Positions 1 through 13,908 are shown, counted from the first letter of the stretch. The stretch is DNA of 64,000 nt from Oxytropis ochrocephala (GCA_020916435.1 CM037090.1:60726232-60790231); one strand, 5' to 3'. Notes: generated by a model not told the origin, from the letters alone. Translations and numbers: made by a program.

Positions 1-14
1 ACATGTTTATAAAC

Positions 15-55
<41 letters not shown>

Positions 56-580
56 CCAAATCACCAAGAAGTCATAGACCTCCCAACACCACATATATAA
101 TCAAATACACTATTCAAAGTAAAGTTGTTAGTTTTGTATCGTGTTAAAATGAGAGGGTGCCTCAGAAAGTCTTAGAAACTTTGATATAATGATCTTGTAA
201 TTAGAGAAATTATGTTAAAGAAATTGGATCTTAAAATAAAGATATTTTCACTATCAAAGGAACATAACTACATCAACTTGCTCACCCAACACGAAGTGGT
301 GAAAAAAATACATATCCCTAGAAATCTGTCATGAATATAGGAAGGCATATATTTTAGCGCTATATCACTTTGTGGATTATACAAACTACAAGAATAATTC
401 TTTCTAAAACTAATTGTACTCGTTGGAAAACGCGATGCCTTATTATCTATTTTCTTTATTCATGCCTTGTACAAAAATAGCTATCATATTTCAATGTTTT
501 ATAACAAGTTCAGGTATATAGAGAATCCTCCAAAACAAAATAAACCACATTGCACTTGTGATGGCGGCAACAATGTTTAT
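1..580 (-). mobile_element. Truncated LTR of the D family (copy A)
   Basis: This is the interior of a D-type LTR. It aligns with 4808-5405 and 19300-19900: an AT dinucleotide tract, then CACCAAATCACCAAG, then a long unique AT-rich stretch ending at the TTTAT target where an E-type LTR begins at 581. The window starts inside the LTR, so its left part is not visible. No gene is present. Orientation is inferred from the complete copy at 3981-20933. Confidence 0.8.
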
Positions 581-3216
581 TGTAACACCCCCTTTCTATA
601 TACTACTATTTAGCCAATTTAGTAAAAATCAGAGTTTTCAAGAAGTTCCACGCACCATAAGAGAGTGCTACATTTAATCAAAACACCTTACATACAACTC
701 CAAAATATTAATTATTATAGACTTCAGGATATTAGTCAAAATAAACTTCAGTATATGTGATACATAACACCAACGATCGAGAGGATAAAATATTACAGCA
801 GTGGAATATCAACTTAACATCTTAGGTCAAATATAAAAGAAAATAACAACTAAATATCCCCCCGGTGCTACGTATCAGAGCCGACTCAACCACACTAGAA
901 GAAAGATCTCTAAGCACCTTTAGTCACCGTCACCTGCAGGTTGCCGGCATACGAGGCAACACGACGCAGTAGGGTGAGTCTCAATACATAGATAATAATT
1001 AATAAAACAAGAAACATAGTAAAATAGGCACACCATACATACAGTCAATTCCAATACACTGTTAATACAATTACACCAAATACAGTTACGTCAGAAATAT
1101 ATAGTTATACCAAATATACCATTAATTACGAACACCCAAGCAATCAACAGAATGTATGCAATGTATGATATGCAATATGCATGTAGATCCATCATCGTCG
1201 CTTTTTGCCTCGAGGGCACACGTCACTTTGGCCGAAGCCCACGTCACTTTGGCCGAACATCACTTTGGCCGAAGCCTGCATCGTCGCTGAATATGCATGA
1301 TTTATGTGACATCATGACAATGCATCACAACACACTACATTTACTACAACAATTATTACTCATCACTTTTCACTTCGCAACTGAACTCCAATCACAATAT
1401 TTGGCCGAAGCCTACACATCGCTTTGGCCGAAGCCCGCACATCACTTTGGCCGAAGCCCGCACATCACTTTGGCCGAAGCCCGCACATCACTTTGGCCAA
1501 AGTCTACACATCGCTTTCTCGTCACCACAACACAACACACCTCATTATTGGACTAAATGTCGCACCAAGGACTAAACCCACACCTAAGGACCAAATCACC
1601 TCCTAAGGACCAATCCAACACCATAAGGACCATTTTAACACCTCGGGGACCATTTTGACACATAGGGACTAATTTGACACCATAAGGATTATTTTAGCAC
1701 TTAGGGACTATTTTGACACCTAGGGACTAGTTTGGCACCATGAGGATCAATTTAACACTTAGGGACTAATTTGACACCTTGGGGACCATTCTGACACCAT
1801 AAGGATTAAAACAACATCTTTGAAGGACCAATAGTACATAGGGACCGAAATAGTATTTTGACACTTTGGGTAACATTGACAACACCCGCACGAAGTGCTG
1901 TATTCCTCTGAAAGAGTACTCTAATTTGGCGAATTATTTAAAATAGCAAACGACATCGAAAATTTACAAAAGACCACTCATTGGAAAACCCTCTAAGTGT
2001 AGTTTCTACCTATGATTTTAGTTTTTCAAAATAAGTGCCAGTTGGTACAGTTTTTCAAAACACTACACTGAGGTACCAAAATTGGACAGAACGCTTTACC
2101 CAACTTGCAACCAAATTTTCTTTCTCATTTCTTAATGAAATTCAGTGAAATCAGTACCTATTTCGTAGAGAATTAAGTCTATTTTTCAATGAAATAAGAA
2201 TCACTCAAAACGGAGTTCAATTGAGCACACAAAACCTGCAAAAACTGAACCTACCCCAGTTCGACTCAGAAATTTGACCTAACTTTAGAGACTCATAACT
2301 TGAGCTACACAACTCGAATCGAACGAAATCAGTGCCAAACGACCGGCCTTAAGTCTATTTTCAAAACAATTAGCCACACAATTTTTGGATCAACCAAACA
2401 GTACCAGTTGAGGAAAACCGAAACAGTGTCCAGAGAACACACAAAAACCATAAACAAGTAAAGTTCATCATCAACATACACACTCCTACTCAACTCTACT
2501 TCAAACAATATATCAAACACCTAACAAGCACCAATATTTCTTCTATTCAATTATATCAATTTAACAACCAATCACCTCCATCTTAATTAACACCTAATCT
2601 CTATGATTTCATGGTTTATAAATTATTAACTATGAAAGAGAGCCCCCATACCTTAGAAATTGAAGAACTCTAGTGTTCTCTCCTCCAACAACACAAGAAT
2701 CACCATAAATAGTTTTCCCCAACACTTGAGCTTCAAAAAACCCATTCATGGCAAAGTGGGAATGGAAGGGAGTTAGTGGGTAAAACTTATACTAAAAGAA
2801 AGAGAAAGAAAAATGAGGAAGGTTGATACCAAATACCACTTACCCAAGCTAAGATGAATTTTTTTCCTCTTCCTCCCTCCTCCAATAGCTGCTGCCGTCA
2901 GCCCCTCCCTCTCTCTATACTCCTCCTTTTCTTTTCTTTCTTCAAAATGAGAAGGAAAAACCCTACACCCTAAGTTATTTCTTGAATTTGGGCCTACTAG
3001 TTGGCCTTGGGCCTTTTATTTGCACCCCCTAGCTACTTCAACCACTCCCTATTTTAATTAATTCCCCACTCCCTTATTTACTACCCAACACCTCTTAGTT
3101 ATATTAAATGCTCTATTTTTAATATAACTAATCACTATAACACCTCTTAAATAAAATAAAACTCTAAATTAATTATTTGACTTAAATAAATAATTAAATT
3201 ATTTTGGGGCGTTACA
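581..3216 (-). mobile_element. E-family LTR (copy A)
   Basis: The LTR starts TGTAACACCCCC and ends GGGGCGTTACA, and is nearly identical to 5406-8074 and 11211-13908. It carries the short cacttt-ggccgaagcc minisatellite (about 1220-1275 and 1400-1500), a degenerate 20-21 bp array of gggactaatttgacacc type (about 1545-1860), the LTR hairpin at 940-960 and the PBS-complementary segment at 872-881. Compared with 5406-8074 it lacks about 32 bp near its right end, between taaataaat repeats. Small ORFs here are translations of minisatellites and are not genes. Confidence 0.85.
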
Positions 3217-3980
3217 ACTCTCCCCCACTTAGAATATTTTTGTCCTCGAAAGTCTACACCAAACTCACGAAAATCAACATCTACTCTTCTTATCACCTCT
3301 AACCGTTCTCATCCATGTTCTATCGTATACGCAACAAATCAAACACCCACCTCTACACTCCTACTCCCCAAATAGGTATTCTACCTATAGGTTATCAAAT
3401 CCTACCCGACTACCCAAACACCATAAAATAGCCAACTCGTGGCATCATCATCAATTAAGTAGGACCGAATCCTCGTCGTCGCTTTGAGACGCTAAGTCTA
3501 CCTCGTTACTTTTAGATACAATTACCTATATCATCACTTTTATTTTCCTATTCAACGGAAGGCAAACGCATACGACACCAGAGATAATCAACAACCATGG
3601 CGGAGGCCCAACAAAGCTTCACAATTGCAATTAATACAACAATACCAATCTCAACAATTTATCATATATCCAACATCATTCACATCAACAATTAACACGA
3701 CCTCAACAACAAAATTCAACTTCAAGCTATTCAACAAATTTATCGTCTTATTCAACATTCAAATTAATCTACCTAAACTCAAGTGCAGAAAATTCTGTAA
3801 CTATGCGCCTACTTTGGCGAATTAATTAAAATAGTAAAGGACCTCGGATTTCGACAAATAAATACCTGTTGGAAAGCCCTATGGGTCTTTTTCTTATCCT
3901 TAAGTTCAGTTTTTGAAGGAGAGTGTTCAATAGGTACAGTTTTCAAAAATACGCATACTAGTTTCAAAAGATGCAGTTTT
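3217..3980 (-). mobile_element. E-family interior fragment (copy A)
   Basis: It begins with the polypurine tract on the minus strand (plus strand actctcccccactta) directly after the LTR. It matches 8075-8829 almost base for base and then stops abruptly at 3980, where the outer edge of D begins. No coding potential is seen. It is the right part of the duplicated block described under findings. Confidence 0.8.
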
Positions 3981-4807
3981 TGTAACACCCCCTTCTACAT
4001 AAACTACTATTTAAATTAATTGGAAATCAGAGTCTATAAAAATTTTCAGTGCGACCACTCGAGGGTGCCACATTTAAAACAACCACTTTTAAAGCTTCAA
4101 AATAATAATTAAAATGAACTCCAAGTAATGGATACATAGCACCAAAATAATATCCGGGAATAAAATATTACAGCAGTGGAAAAAATAACAACTTAAACAA
4201 TAGTTCATAATGTAAAGAAATAACAACTAAATGTCCCTCCGGTGCTACGTATCAGAGCGACTCGACCATACTAGGAGAAGGATCTCTAGTCACCTTCAGT
4301 CACCGTCACCTGCAGGTTGCCGACATACGAGGCAACACGACGCAGTAGGGTGAGTCTCAATGCATAGATAATAATAAATAAAGCGAGAAACACAACGAAA
4401 AAGGCACACCAGAGAACAATAAATTTAAATACACTATTAAGACAGTTACACCAAATGCAGTTACACCAAATACAGGTACACCTAATACATTCACACCAAA
4501 TAGAGTTACACCAATTACAGTCACACCAGATACAGCGTTACACCAATTACAGTTACACTAATTACAGTCACACTAGATACAGTTACACCAATTACAGTTA
4601 CACCAGGACATGTATGCAATGTATGCAATGCAACCCAAAACTCCACTGGGCATATGCATGTGGATCCATCACCAAAATTGCCTTGAGGGCATTCACCAAT
4701 CACCAAAATATTTTAAGAGGCCGAGGCCTATTCACCAAAAATGCATATGAGAATGCGACACCATGACTATGCACCAAAAACACCAGAAACACCAATAATG
4801 CATTAAC

Positions 4808-4819
4808 ATGCTCGCCAAC

Positions 4820-4880
<61 letters not shown>

Positions 4881-7800
4881 CCAAATCACCAAGGGGAGTC
4901 ATAGACCTCCCAACACCACATATATAATCAAATACACTGTTCAAAGTAAAGTTGTTAGTTTTGTATCGTGTTAAAATGAGAGGGTGCCTCAGAAAGTCTT
5001 AGAAACTTTGATATAATGATCTTGTAATTAGAGAAATTATGTTAAAGAAATTGGATCTTAAAATAAAGATATTTTCACTATCAAAGGAACATAACTACAT
5101 CAACTTGCTCACCCAACACAGAAGTGGTGAAAAAAAATGCATATCCCTAGAAACTGTCATGAATATAGGAAGGCATATATTTTAGCGCTATATCACTGTG
5201 GATTATACAAACTACAAGAATAATTCTTTCTAAAACTAATTGTACTCGTTGGAAAACGCGATGCCTTATTATCTATTTTCTTTATTCATGCCTTGTACAA
5301 AAATAGCTATCATATTTCAATGTTTTATAACAAGTTCAGGTATATAGAGAATCCTCCAAAACAAAATAAACCCTGTGCACTTGTGATGACGGCAACAATG
5401 TTTATTGTAACACCCCCTTTCTATATACTACTATTTAGCCAATTTAGTAAAAATCAGAGTTTTCAAGAAGTTCCACGCACCATAAGAGAGTGCTACATTT
5501 AATCAAAACACCTTACATACAACTCCAAAATATTAATTATTATAGACTTCAGGATATTAGTCAAAATAAACTTCAGTATATGTGATACATAACACCAACC
5601 AGTCTGAGGATAAAATATTACAGCAGTGGAATATCAACTTAACATCTTAGGTCAAATATAAAAGAAAATAACAACTAAATATCCCCCCGGTGCTACGTAT
5701 CAGAGCCGACTCAACCACACTAGAAGAAAGATCTCTAAGCACCTTTAGTCACCACACTGCGGGTTGCTTAGGCATACGAGGCAACACGACGCAGTAGGGT
5801 GAGTCTCAATACATAGATAATAATTAATAAAACAAGAAACATAGTAAAATAGGCACACCATACATACAGTCAATTCCAATACACTGTTAATACAATTACA
5901 CCAAATACAGTTACGTCAGAAATATATAGTTATACCAAATATACCATTAATTACGAACACCCAAGCAATCAACAGAATGTATGCAATGTATGATATGCAA
6001 TATGCATGTAGATCCATCATCGTCGCTTTTTGCCTCGAGGGCACACGTCACTTTGGCCGAAGCCCACGTCACTTTGGCCGAAGCCCTCGTCACTTTGGCC
6101 GAACATCACTTTGGCCGAAGCCTACATCGTCGCTGAATATGCATGATTTATGTGACATCATGACAATGCATCACAACACAATACATTTACTACAACAATT
6201 ATTACTCATCACTTTTCACTTCGCAACTCAACTCCAATCACAATATTTGGCCGAAGCCTACACATCGCTTTGGCCGAAGCCCGCACATCACTTTGGCCGA
6301 AGCCCGCACATCACTTTGGCCGAAGCCTACACATTGCTTTCTCGTCAGCACAACACAACACACCTCATTATTGGACTAAATGTCGCACCAAGGACTAAAC
6401 CCACACCTAAGGACCAAATCACCTCCTAAGGACCAATCCAACACCATAAGGACCATTTTAACACCTCGGGGACCATTTTGACACATAGGGACTAATTTGA
6501 CACCATAAGGATTATTTTAGCACTTAGGGACTATTTTGACACCTAGGGACTAGTTTGACACCATGAGGATCAATTTAACACTTAGGGACTAATTTGACAC
6601 CTTGGGGACCATTCTGACACCATAAGGATTAAAACAACATCTTTGAAGGACCAATAGTACATAGGGACCGAAATAGTATTTTTGACACTTTGGGTAACAT
6701 TGACAACACCCAGACGAAGTCTTTGTATTCCTACAGCAGTACTCCTAATTTGGCGAATTATTTAAAATAGCAAACGACATCGAAAATTTACAAAAGACCA
6801 CTCATTGGAAAACCCTCTGAGTGTAGTTTCTACCTATGATTTTAGTTTTTCAAAATAAGTGACAGTTGGTACAGTTTTTCAAAACACTACACTGAGGTAC
6901 CAAAATTGGACAGAACGCTTTACCCAACTTGCAACCAAATTTTCTTTCTCATTTCTTAATAAAATTCAGTGAAATCAGTACCTATTTCGTAGAGAATTAA
7001 GTCTATTTTTCAATGAAATAAGAATCACTCAAAACGGAGTTCAATTGAGCACACAAAACCTGCAAAAACTGAACCTACCCCCAGTTCGACTCCAGAAATT
7101 TGACCTAACTTTAGAGACTCATAACTTGAGCTACACAACTCCGAATCGAACGAAACCAGTGCCAAAACGACCGGCCTTAAGTCTATTTTCAAAAACAATT
7201 AGCCACACAATTTTTGGATCAACCAAACAGTACCAGTTGAGGAAAACTGAAACAGTGTCCAGAGAACACACAAAACCATAAACAAGTAAAGTTCATCATC
7301 AACATACACACTCCTACTCAACTCTACTTCAAACAATATATCAAACACCTAACAAGCACCAATATTTCTTCTATTCAATTATATCAATTTAACAACCAAT
7401 CACCTCCATCTTAATTAACACCTAATCTCTATGATTTCATGGTTTATAAATTATTAACTATGAAAGAGAGCCCCACCCTTAGAAATTGAAGAACTCTAGT
7501 GTTCTCTCCTCCAACAACACAAGAATCACCATAAATAGTTTTCCCCCAACACTTGAGCTTCAAAACCCATTCATGGCAAAGTGGGAATGGAAGGGAGTTA
7601 GTGGGTAAAACTTATACTAAAAGAAAGAGAAAGAAAAATGAGGAAGGTTGATACCAAATACCACTTACCCAAGCTAAGATGAATTTTTTCCCTCTTCCTC
7701 CCTCCTCCAATAGCTGCTGCCGTCAGCCCCTCCCTCTCTCTATACTCCTCCTTTTCTTTTCTTTCTTCAAAATGAGAAGGAAAAACCCTACACCCTAAGT

Positions 7801-8829
7801 TATTTCTTGAATTTGGGCCTACTAGTTGGCCTTGGGCCTTTTATTTGCACCCCCTAGCTACTTCAACCACTCCCTATTTTAATTAATTCCCCACTCCCTT
7901 ATTTACTACCCAACACCTCTTAGTTATATTAAATGCTCTATTTTTAATATAACTAATCACTATAACACCTCTTAAATAAAATAAAACTCTAAATTAATTA
8001 TTTGACTTAAATAAATGTTGCAAGCCTTAAATAACTTAATTAAATAAATAATTAAATTATTTTGGGGCGTTACAACTCTCCCCCACTTAGAATATTTTTG
8101 TCCTCGAAAGTCTACACCAAACTCACGAAAATCAACATCCACTCTTCTTATCACCTCTAACCGTTCTCATCCATGTTCTATCGTATACGCAACAAATCAA
8201 ACACCCACCTCTACACTCCTACTCCCCAAATAGGTATTCTACCTATAGGTTATCAAATCCTACCCGACTACCCAAACACCATAAAATAGCCAACTCGTGG
8301 CATCATCATCAATTAAGTAGGACCGAATCCTCGTCGTCGCTTTGAGACGCTAAGTCTACCTCGTTACTTTTAGATACAATTACCTATATCATCACTTTTA
8401 TTTTCCTATTCAACGGAAGGCAAACGCATACGACACCAGAGATAATCAACAACCATGGCCAGAGGCCCAACAGCACCACAATTGCAATTAATACAACAAT
8501 ACCAATCTCAACAATTTATCATATATCCAACATCATTCACATCAACAATTAACACGACCTCAACAACAAAATTCAACTTCAAGCTATTCAACAAATTTAT
8601 CGTCTTATTCAACATTCAAATTAATCTACCTAAACTCAAGTGCAGAAAATTCTGTAACTATGCGCCTACTTTGGCGAATTAATTAAAATAGTAAAGGACC
8701 TCGGATTTCGACAAATAAATACCTGTTGGAAAGCCCTATGGGTCTTTTTCTTATCCTTAAGTTCAGTTTTTGAAGGAGAGTGTTCAATAGGTACAGTTTT
8801 CAAAAATACGCATACTAGTTTCAAAAGAT
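4808..8829. repeat. Duplicated block (copy B of 1-3980)
   Basis: This block spans part of a D LTR, a whole E LTR and 755 bp of E interior, and repeats 1-3980 in the same order and orientation. The E insertion is at the identical site in both, so the copies arose by duplication and not by two insertions. Differences are few: AT-tract length, a 32 bp indel and small indels in the minisatellites. The copy break at 3980/3981 falls exactly at the TGTAACA edge of D. Confidence 0.8.
5406..8074 (-). mobile_element. 3' LTR of element E
   Basis: Termini are TGTAACACCCCC and GGGGCGTTACA. It contains the ggccgaagcc minisatellite at about 6045-6125 and 6246-6345 with copy numbers different from the partner LTRs, the gggactaatttgacacc array at about 6375-6690, and the PBS-complementary segment at 5697-5706. 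No genes are present. Confidence 0.88.
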
Positions 8830-11210
8830 GCGCTTTTGTTCTTCAAATTCAAGCAGTTCTATAATGAGCAAAACTCGATCAAATTGCATGAAACTTGTGC
8901 ATAAAGTGAGGCAAATTCTGTCAAGTTTTCAAAGAAATTGGATTCGTTCAAAATGAGCTCTTTTGAAAACGCAGATAACCAAAACACTGACCTATGTCCA
9001 GATTGTTTCTAGAATTTTAACCTAACCGGGTTTCACCCATAGCTCGAGTTCTACAACTCCAAATGCAACCAAATCAGTGGCAAATTAACAAGCATTCAAT
9101 CAAGTTTTTGAAATGACAAACCACATAATTTTTCAATTAGTAAAACGTTCTCGGTCACTGAAATACTGAACCCATGTCGAAACATCTCAAAACAAAGTGA
9201 ATTCAACCACACAAACAACCATCATAATTCAGCCACCATTACTAATAATTCTACACCGAGTTTTATGAAAACAACATTTTCGTAAAGTTCGCAAAAAGTA
9301 TGCACAACTTCACCGGTTCCCATGAGTCTCAACCTAAGACATTGATTCTCGACATCATTTCTACTCCTAAGTTGTATAACAATCATGCTTTCATTCTAAG
9401 CACAAGACACTACTAAGGTTCATTGAGGACACGAAAATTATAACAAGATTTAATTAATTCCCTGCCTCCAAAGAACACACGTAGAAACACATAAGCATAG
9501 CCAATCACGCAAACAAATTAAACACACAAGCCCGAAAAGATTAAACATGTAGGCATCTTCTTCGATCTCTTTATTCCTAGGGATTAGCTAACATGCGATT
9601 TTACAACTTCCCTAGAAAATATCATGGGACATATAATTCTACTAAATTGAACTGATTTCATATTTGCAAAAGAACACAACCAACACATGCATTATAATAC
9701 AATTGTTTCGATACAAGACTTGATATTAGTTTAAACAAATGAAATTAAATACCCTTGTCAACATTTAGCAAAGAAAACTAATTCAAGTAATATAAGTGCA
9801 CAAAAGGTCTCGCCGTACCGTTTCATCATTAAATTTAGACGCCACGTAATCAAACCAAGAAGTGACAATTAATAATGGTAATAACAACAACAAAGGCCAC
9901 GGTTAAATCATAAATCGAACAAAATTTTCACAATTGGAATTCATAGTTAGAAGGTACTCAAAATTGCATCTGTCTGTTTCTAAAACTTTGATAGTCATTA
10001 TTGGACTCACCTTCACGTATCATAAAAATTCTACTTTTTCTAACAATGCATTTAGTGTAAAACTTCCTCATTTTCAAACAACACCTAACCACAACCTAAT
10101 TGGTGCAAAAGCCGAAATCATGTCTCATTTTGAAATAAAATCTTAGAACAACTTGGAAACAAAATTCAACACTAATTTGACATCCCATTCATTCCCAATA
10201 GCACAAAATTTTCCAAGTACCGTTTTTCAAAACCTTAGAACTCACAGGTTTGTCAAAAGAAATTGTATGCAAACCCCAACCTTACTACCACTCGAGCATG
10301 CAATCACATAAATAACTACTTATTAGTTCAAAGTTTAATTTCCGACATAAACTCATTTAATTTTGACAAATCACATCATGCTCACGAAACACGCCAAATT
10401 GAAACACCGAAAATATCGAAACTTCAAGTTATGCAATCTTAATTGTGATAATGAAAACATAACATTACACAAAGATTTCATTTTAGCATACTAACTTCAA
10501 ACAATTAAGCACAAGTCAAATTTAAACTCGTATACATCACAAAAATAATCAACCTATAGCAGAGATGTCAATCAAGTGCAACAATATTCAACACACAATC
10601 TTTCAAATATCATCCAAGGTATAGCTCACTAAGGTTAGATCATATAAGAGTACTTCCTATATTCTAACAAGCTAATCAAGGAATCAATCAAATTACAATT
10701 AGTGCATGCATCCAAAGTTAATAATAACCATGAGTTATTGTCGCCTCTTTCATTGGGGATGAGTTATTGGGGTGATCAGTCCCTCCTACTCATGCAACCA
10801 ATTAATTAAGGTCACAAAAACTACTTTCTTTCAATCTTATAACTACCACATTAAAAGATTTTTAACGCATCCGAGTGCGAAGCGTCGTCACACGACTTTC
10901 ACTCCTTTGACGTCGTTAGAACTCTTTTAATCACACATATCTTAATGATACAACCAACAGTCGCAAACCACCAAAATCAATGCTACAACCAACAGTTACA
11001 CAGTTCAGTCACATATACCCCAATAATGCAATATAACTATCAATCCTAATCCAACAAATAAGTCACAAGGCACGTCAATGAATGAACAAACCAACAAAGA
11101 TCACAGTAATAAACAACAACATGATTATGATTCAGAACGAGTACCAAGACTCGAGGGTTAACAGACTCGACAACTTGGCCGGACGGACCGAACTGCTCTG
11201 ATACCACTAA
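8075..11210 (-). mobile_element. Non-coding interior of element E
   Basis: The region runs from the polypurine tract (about 8075-8089) to the PBS. It is AT-rich, with stop codons throughout all frames; the longest ORF is about 75 codons and resembles nothing. I see no CCHC, DSGA/DTGA, YVDD or HHCC signature on either strand. Its first 755 bases are duplicated at 3217-3980. It may hold packaging or structural RNA signals, but nothing specific can be read from it. Confidence 0.75.
11195..11206 (-). promoter_or_regulatory. Primer binding site of element E (tRNA-iMet)
   Basis: The minus strand reads TGGTATCAGAGC, the canonical plant initiator tRNA-Met primer binding site, four bases inside the 5' LTR edge. 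It fixes the element's orientation. Confidence 0.93.
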
Positions 11211-13908
11211 TGTAACACCCCCTTTCTATATACTACTATTTAGCCAATTTAGTAAAAATCAGAGTTTTCAAGAAGTTACACGCACCATAAGAGAGTGCTA
11301 CATTTAATCAAAACACCTTACATACAACTCCAAAATATTAATTATTATAGACTTCAGGATATTAGTCAAAATAAACTTCAGTATATGTGATACATAACAC
11401 CAACCAGTCTGAGGATAAAATATTACAGTAGTGGAATATCAACATAACATCTTAGGTCAAATATAAAAGAAAATAACAACTAAATATCCCCCCGGTGCTA
11501 CTTATCAGAGCCGACTCGACCACACTAGAAGAAAGATCTCTAAGCACCTTTAGTCACCGTCACCTGCAGGTTGGCGGCATACGAGGCAACACGACGCAGT
11601 AGGGTGGGTCTCAATACATAGATAATAATTAATAAAACAAGAAACACAGTAAAATAGGCACACCATACATACAGTCAATTCCAATACACCGTTAATACAA
11701 CTACACCAAATACAGTTACGTCAGAAATATATAGTTATACCAAATATACCATTAATTACGAACACCCAAGCAATCAACAGAATGTATGCAATGTATGATA
11801 TGCAATATGCATGTGGATCCATCATCGTCGCTTTTTGCCTCGAGGGCACACGTCACTTTGGCCGAAGCCCTCGTCACTTTGGCCGAAGCCCACGTCACTT
11901 TGGCCGAAGCCCTCGTCACTTTAGCCGAAGCCCACATCACTTTGGCCGAAGCCCACATCGTCGCTGAATATGCATGATTTATGTGACATCATGACAATGC
12001 ATCACAACACAATACATTTACTACAACAATTATTACTCATCACTTTTCCCTTCGCAACTCAACTCCAATCACAATATTTGGCCGAAGCCTACACATCGCT
12101 TTGGCCGAAGCCCGCACATCACTTTGGCCGAAGCCCACCCATCGCTTTGGCCGAAGCCTACACATCGCTTTCTCGTCACCACAACACAACACACCTCATT
12201 ATTGGACTAAATGTCGCACCAAGGACTAAACCCACACCTAAGGACCAAATCACCTCCTAAGGACCAATCCAACACCATAAGGACCATTTTAACACCTCGG
12301 GGACCATTTTGACACATAGGGACTAATTTGACACCATAAAGATTATTTTAGCACTTAGGGACTATTTTGACACCTAGGGACTAGTTTGGCACCATGAGGA
12401 TCAATTTAACACTTAGGGACTAATTTGACACCTTGGGGACCATTCTGACACCATAAGGATTAAACCAACATCTTTGAAGGACCAATAGTGCATAGGGACC
12501 GAAATAGTATTTTTGACACTTTGGGTAACATTGACAACACCCGCACGAAGTGCTGTATTCCTACAGCAGTACTCCTACTTTGGCGAATTATTTAAAATAG
12601 CAAACGACATCGAAAATTTACAAAAGACCACTCATTGGAAAACCCTCTGAGTGTAGTTTCTACCTATGATTTTAGTTTTTCAAAATAAGTGTCCAGTTGG
12701 TACAGTTTTTCAAAACACTACACTGAGGTACCAAAATCGGACAGAACGCTTTACCCAACTTGCAACCAAATTTTCTTTCTCATTTCTTAATGAAATTCAG
12801 TGAAATCAGTGCCTATTTCGTAGAAAATTAAGTCTATTTTTCAATGAAATAAGAATCACTCAAAACGGAGTTCAATTGAGCACACAAAACCTGCAAAAAC
12901 TGAACCTACCGCCAGTTCGACTCCAGAAATTTGACCTAACTTTAGAGACTCATAACTTGAGCTACACAACTCCGAATCGAACGAAACCAGTGCCAAAACG
13001 ACCGGCCTTAAGTCTATTTTCAAAAACAATTAGCCACACAATTTTTGGATCAACCAAACAGTACCAGTTGAGGAAAACCGAAACAGTGTCCAGAGAACAC
13101 ACAAAAACCATAAACAAGTAAAGTTCATCATCAACATACACACTCCTACTCAACTCTAATTCAAACAATATATCAAATACCTAACAAGCACCAATATTTC
13201 TTCTATTCAATTATATCAATTTAACAACCAATCACCTCCATATTAATTAACACCTAAGCTCTATGATTTCATGATTTATAAATTATTAACTATGAAAGAG
13301 AGCCCCCATACCTTAGAAATTGAAGAACTCTAGTGTTCTCTCCTCCAACAACACAAGAATCACCATAAATAGTTTTCCCCCAACACTTGAGCTTCAAAAC
13401 CCATTCATGGCAAAGTGGGAATGGAAGGGAATTAGTGGGTAAAACTTATACTAAAAGGAAGAGAAAGAAAAATGAGGAAGGTTGATACCAAATACCACTT
13501 ACCGAAGCTAAGATGAATTTTTTTCCTCTTCCTCCCTCCTCCAATAGCTGCTGCCGTCAGCCCCTCCCTCTCTCTATACTCCTCCTTTTCTTTTCTTTCT
13601 TCAAAATGAGAAGGAAAAACCCTACACCCTAAGTTATTTCTTGAATTTGGGTCTACTAGTTGGCCTTGGGCCCTTTATTTGCACCCCCTAGCTACTTCAA
13701 CCACTCCCTATTTTAATTAATTCCCCACTCCCTTATTTACTACCCAACACCTCTTAGTTATATTAAATACTCTATTTTTAATATAACTAATCACTATAAC
13801 ACCTCCTAATTAAAATAAAACTCTAAATTAATTATTTGACTTAAATAAATGTTGCAAGCCTTAAATAACTTAATTAAATAAATAATTAAATTATTTTGGG
13901 GCGTAACA
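11211..13908 (-). mobile_element. 5' LTR of element E
   Basis: It matches 5406-8074 along its length. It carries more ggccgaagcc repeats (about 11850-11965 and 12078-12165) than its partner. The hairpin (about 11570-11590) has one stem mismatch (GTTGGC instead of GTTGCC) and the PBS-complement reads one base off (11502-11511). The divergence between the LTRs is low, suggesting a fairly young insertion. Confidence 0.88.

Larger units (their letters stand above)
5406..13908 (-). mobile_element. Element E: complete non-autonomous LTR retrotransposon
   Basis: E has two LTRs (5406-8074, 2669 bp; 11211-13908, 2698 bp) around a 3136 bp interior, and is flanked by the target duplication TTTAT at 5401-5405 and 13909-13913. 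The minus orientation is shown by the PBS next to the right LTR and the polypurine tract next to the left LTR. The interior shows no gag or pol similarity on either strand, so mobilisation would need proteins in trans (LARD-like). The 5' LTR end reads GCGTAACA instead of GCGTTACA. Confidence 0.9.

Noticed and set aside
1152..1556. 134-codon plus-strand ORF and its counterparts at 5977 and 11782-12260
   Set aside because: They are translations of the ggccgaagcc minisatellite within the LTRs; the frame changes with repeat number and there is no conserved protein.
11195..11206. tRNA-Met gene near the GCTCTGATACCA sequences
   Set aside because: Only the 3' acceptor complement is present (a PBS); no cloverleaf can be built at 11195 or 18506.
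1..13908. Regularly spaced short repeats as a CRISPR-like array
   Set aside because: Plant LTR minisatellites without unique spacers; CRISPR does not apply in this context.
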